Shown: positions 62,518-64,000 of the stretch, piece by piece
Position numbering within the stretch: the stretch's first letter is position 1
Layout: every line of letters starts with the position of its first letter
Source: Phyto melanocephala
Taxonomy: Eukaryota > Arthropoda > Insecta > Diptera > Rhinophoridae
Assembly (NCBI GenBank): GCA_941918925.1
Contig: OW799234.1
Span: 108,187,884 to 108,251,883, forward strand
Reading direction: 5' to 3'
Length of the DNA: 64,000 bases
Notes under the pieces: model-generated
Seen by the model: the letters and a program-made list of their open reading frames with translations, nothing else
What the model was told of the DNA's origin: nothing
Databases searched by the model: none
Position numbers and translations under genes: made by a program

Positions 62518-63503
62518 ATGGATATTGAGCATAGTGAAGTTTATAAGCGTTATCTTGAATTAAGTGTAAGTTTATTCGAATTTTTTTGTTCTTGCCATAA
62601 TGGGTTTATATAGAGTTTAATTTTCAGAAACCTACAGAAGAAGATTTCAAAAGAGTATTTTCGGAAGATGAGCTGAAAGAGTTATGTTTAAGACACAAGT
62701 GTCGTGTGAATATGTGGAGATGGAATGTGGTCAATGACTATCGAGTCGAATTTACAAAGTCTGGCCGCTTTCAAAGATGGTCTGAAACTGACCGTCTAGG
62801 TATGTTGGCCAAAGCGGTAAACAGAATGAAACCTAGGGTTTTATACGATGATAAAGAAATAAAAAAGACTAGAAGAGAAGAATGGGAATTTCAATTAAAA
62901 GATAATATATTGTCATTAAATCTTTGGCAACGTCAGCAGTTTCGTGTAGAGGATCAATTAGAGGAATCTAACATTTCTGGACTAGTATTTTCGGATTCGG
63001 AAGATATTGAACCAGGTGTAGATTTTGCTGTCAATACAGAATCTATGAATGTAGACGTTTTACTGTCACAACCAGCAACAACAATTACCCAACCACTATT
63101 TGAAGTCCATGTTAGTAGTCAATCTGTGAATGCCGACGAAGTGCTGACAGAACCAAATCAACTTCAAGGGAATATTAACAAGCAAAATGGAGTACCATGT
63201 ATTTTGGATAACTTCGATGATGGCTCTGTGGACACTGTTTTAAATAAAGATTTTCAGCAAAGTGAATTCGTAGTCATACAGTCTGAAGAAGTTGCTCCCG
63301 AAATAGCTAAAATGTATAATGTTAATACAATTTCGTTGAGCATTGATTCTCAAATCACACAATCTGAAGGTCTAGCAGTGCTACAGTCGCAAGATGTGAT
63401 ACCAGCAAGTTATGATAATTTTGAAACTCTTATACCATTAACATCAACGCAGTCTAATAAGGAGAGATCAGAAGATATAATATTATCGCAGACAGTTATA
63501 TAA
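62518..63503 (+). CDS. Two-exon gene of unknown function, 307 aa
   Basis: Exon 1 is 62518-62565 (MDIEHSEVYKRYLELS), a GTAAGT donor follows, the intron is 62 bp (62566-62627, acceptor TTTTCAG), and exon 2 is 62628-63503. The junction is phase 0, and the short 62706 ATG is internal to this model. Residues 1-120 are charged and helix-prone: TEEDFKRVFSEDELKELCLR, HKCRVNMWRWNVVNDYRVEF, RWSETDRLGMLAKAVNRMKP, REEWEFQLKDNILSLNLWQR. Residues about 125-307 are acidic, rich in Ser, Gln, Val and Asn, with repeated short (V/I)LSQ, VIQSEE and LQSQDV motifs, probably disordered. No signal peptide or membrane segment is visible. The Trp/Arg-rich, basic-acidic N-terminal part could bind DNA or a partner protein, but I recognise no family. 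The intact frame, correct splice signals and short intron typical of flies argue for a real gene. AATAAA occurs at 63507, only 4 nt after the stop. Confidence 0.78.
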
Positions 63504-64000
63504 AATAATAAAAATCACCTAATCTGGCACAACAACGTAGAATTTTTTTTTCAATTAAATAGTTTTAATCATGGTAATTATTTAAGGCACGACTGTTATA
63601 AATATATATACATACTATGTATTATAATGAAAAAATTTTAATTTTATTTTTACCATTAAGTTTGGCAAGTATATTTTTTTCACATTATTGCAAAATTTTT
63701 GACCTTTGTGTACAATTTATTAAATGTTATTAAGGTTTGAAGGAACAACTAAATTATATCTTTGTGCGTTATATAAAATTATTTTTCTTAGCTTTTTTAG
63801 CAATTTAATTTTTTTTAATTCTTTTATTTATTCAATTACTCAAGTCTAAAGGACCATATGTGATTAAGGCCCTATTTCATATATTTTAGGAAATTAAGTT
63901 TTTTAAGTGATTCCTATACATTTAACACAAAAAACAACTAGATACTAAAATTCAATGGAATAGTAACAAAATAACAAGCAATTTTACAAAAGAAACTAAA
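63504..64000. other. 3' flank of the 307-aa gene
   Basis: A+T-rich, no repeat or frame recognised. Besides AATAAA at 63507 no clearly placed polyadenylation signal stands out. Confidence 0.4.

Overview
The window looks like nuclear DNA from a higher fly (Diptera, Brachycera), probably a calyptrate such as a blow fly or house-fly relative. The evidence is the high A+T content, GT-AG introns of 60-80 bp next to kilobase introns, dense decayed mariner, hAT and Helitron elements, and above all more than 15 copies of a fly-type repeat with the signature TATACCCTTCAC ... core ... GTCTGTCC ... CTTACTTGTT. I assign that repeat to the mini-me/DINE-1 (non-autonomous Helentron) group. The species call is inference.

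Two host genes can be supported. The first lies on the minus strand between 38075 and 25576. It has eleven coding exons, every splice phase matches, and the total is 3630 nt (1209 aa). It encodes six MADF-like (Myb/SANT-like) DNA-binding modules around a Thr/Pro/Gln-rich linker. Each module is split by a phase-1 intron at the same place. The second, at 62518-63503 on the plus strand, has two exons and 307 aa. It has a charged N-terminal part, an acidic polar C-terminal part, and no family I recognise.

The rest is mostly transposon-derived. Positions 700-3970 are a stack of nested inverted-repeat elements, two with perfect 8-bp target duplications, enclosing a broken hAT transposase. 4.3-16 kb holds a second mini-me-like family, mariner and Tc1 remnants, a foldback with a hammerhead-ribozyme-like core, and Helitrons with 120-bp internal tandem repeats. 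16.3-17.2 kb is a deleted pogo/Tigger element. 19.7-24.2 kb is a mini-me copy interrupted by a 5'-truncated LOA-like retrotransposon (9-bp target duplication, long RT-RNase H frame) and by a second mini-me copy. The MADF introns carry further MITEs, mini-me copies and a mariner remnant.

From 38.4 to 62 kb the window is repeat-dominated. It holds a Helitron with a nested MITE, an internally deleted mariner, a hAT with 8-bp duplications, and tandem mini-me arrays at 41.9-43.0, 50.9-52.9, 57.1-59.3 and 60.9-61.8 kb. A Helitron at 54635-55421 sits precisely between A and T inside a mini-me copy. Long stretches (9.6-11.0, 14.5-16.0, 17.2-19.7, 24.2-25.6, 44.2-45.5, 55.5-57.1 kb) show nothing I can name. 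I found no tRNA, rRNA or CRISPR.
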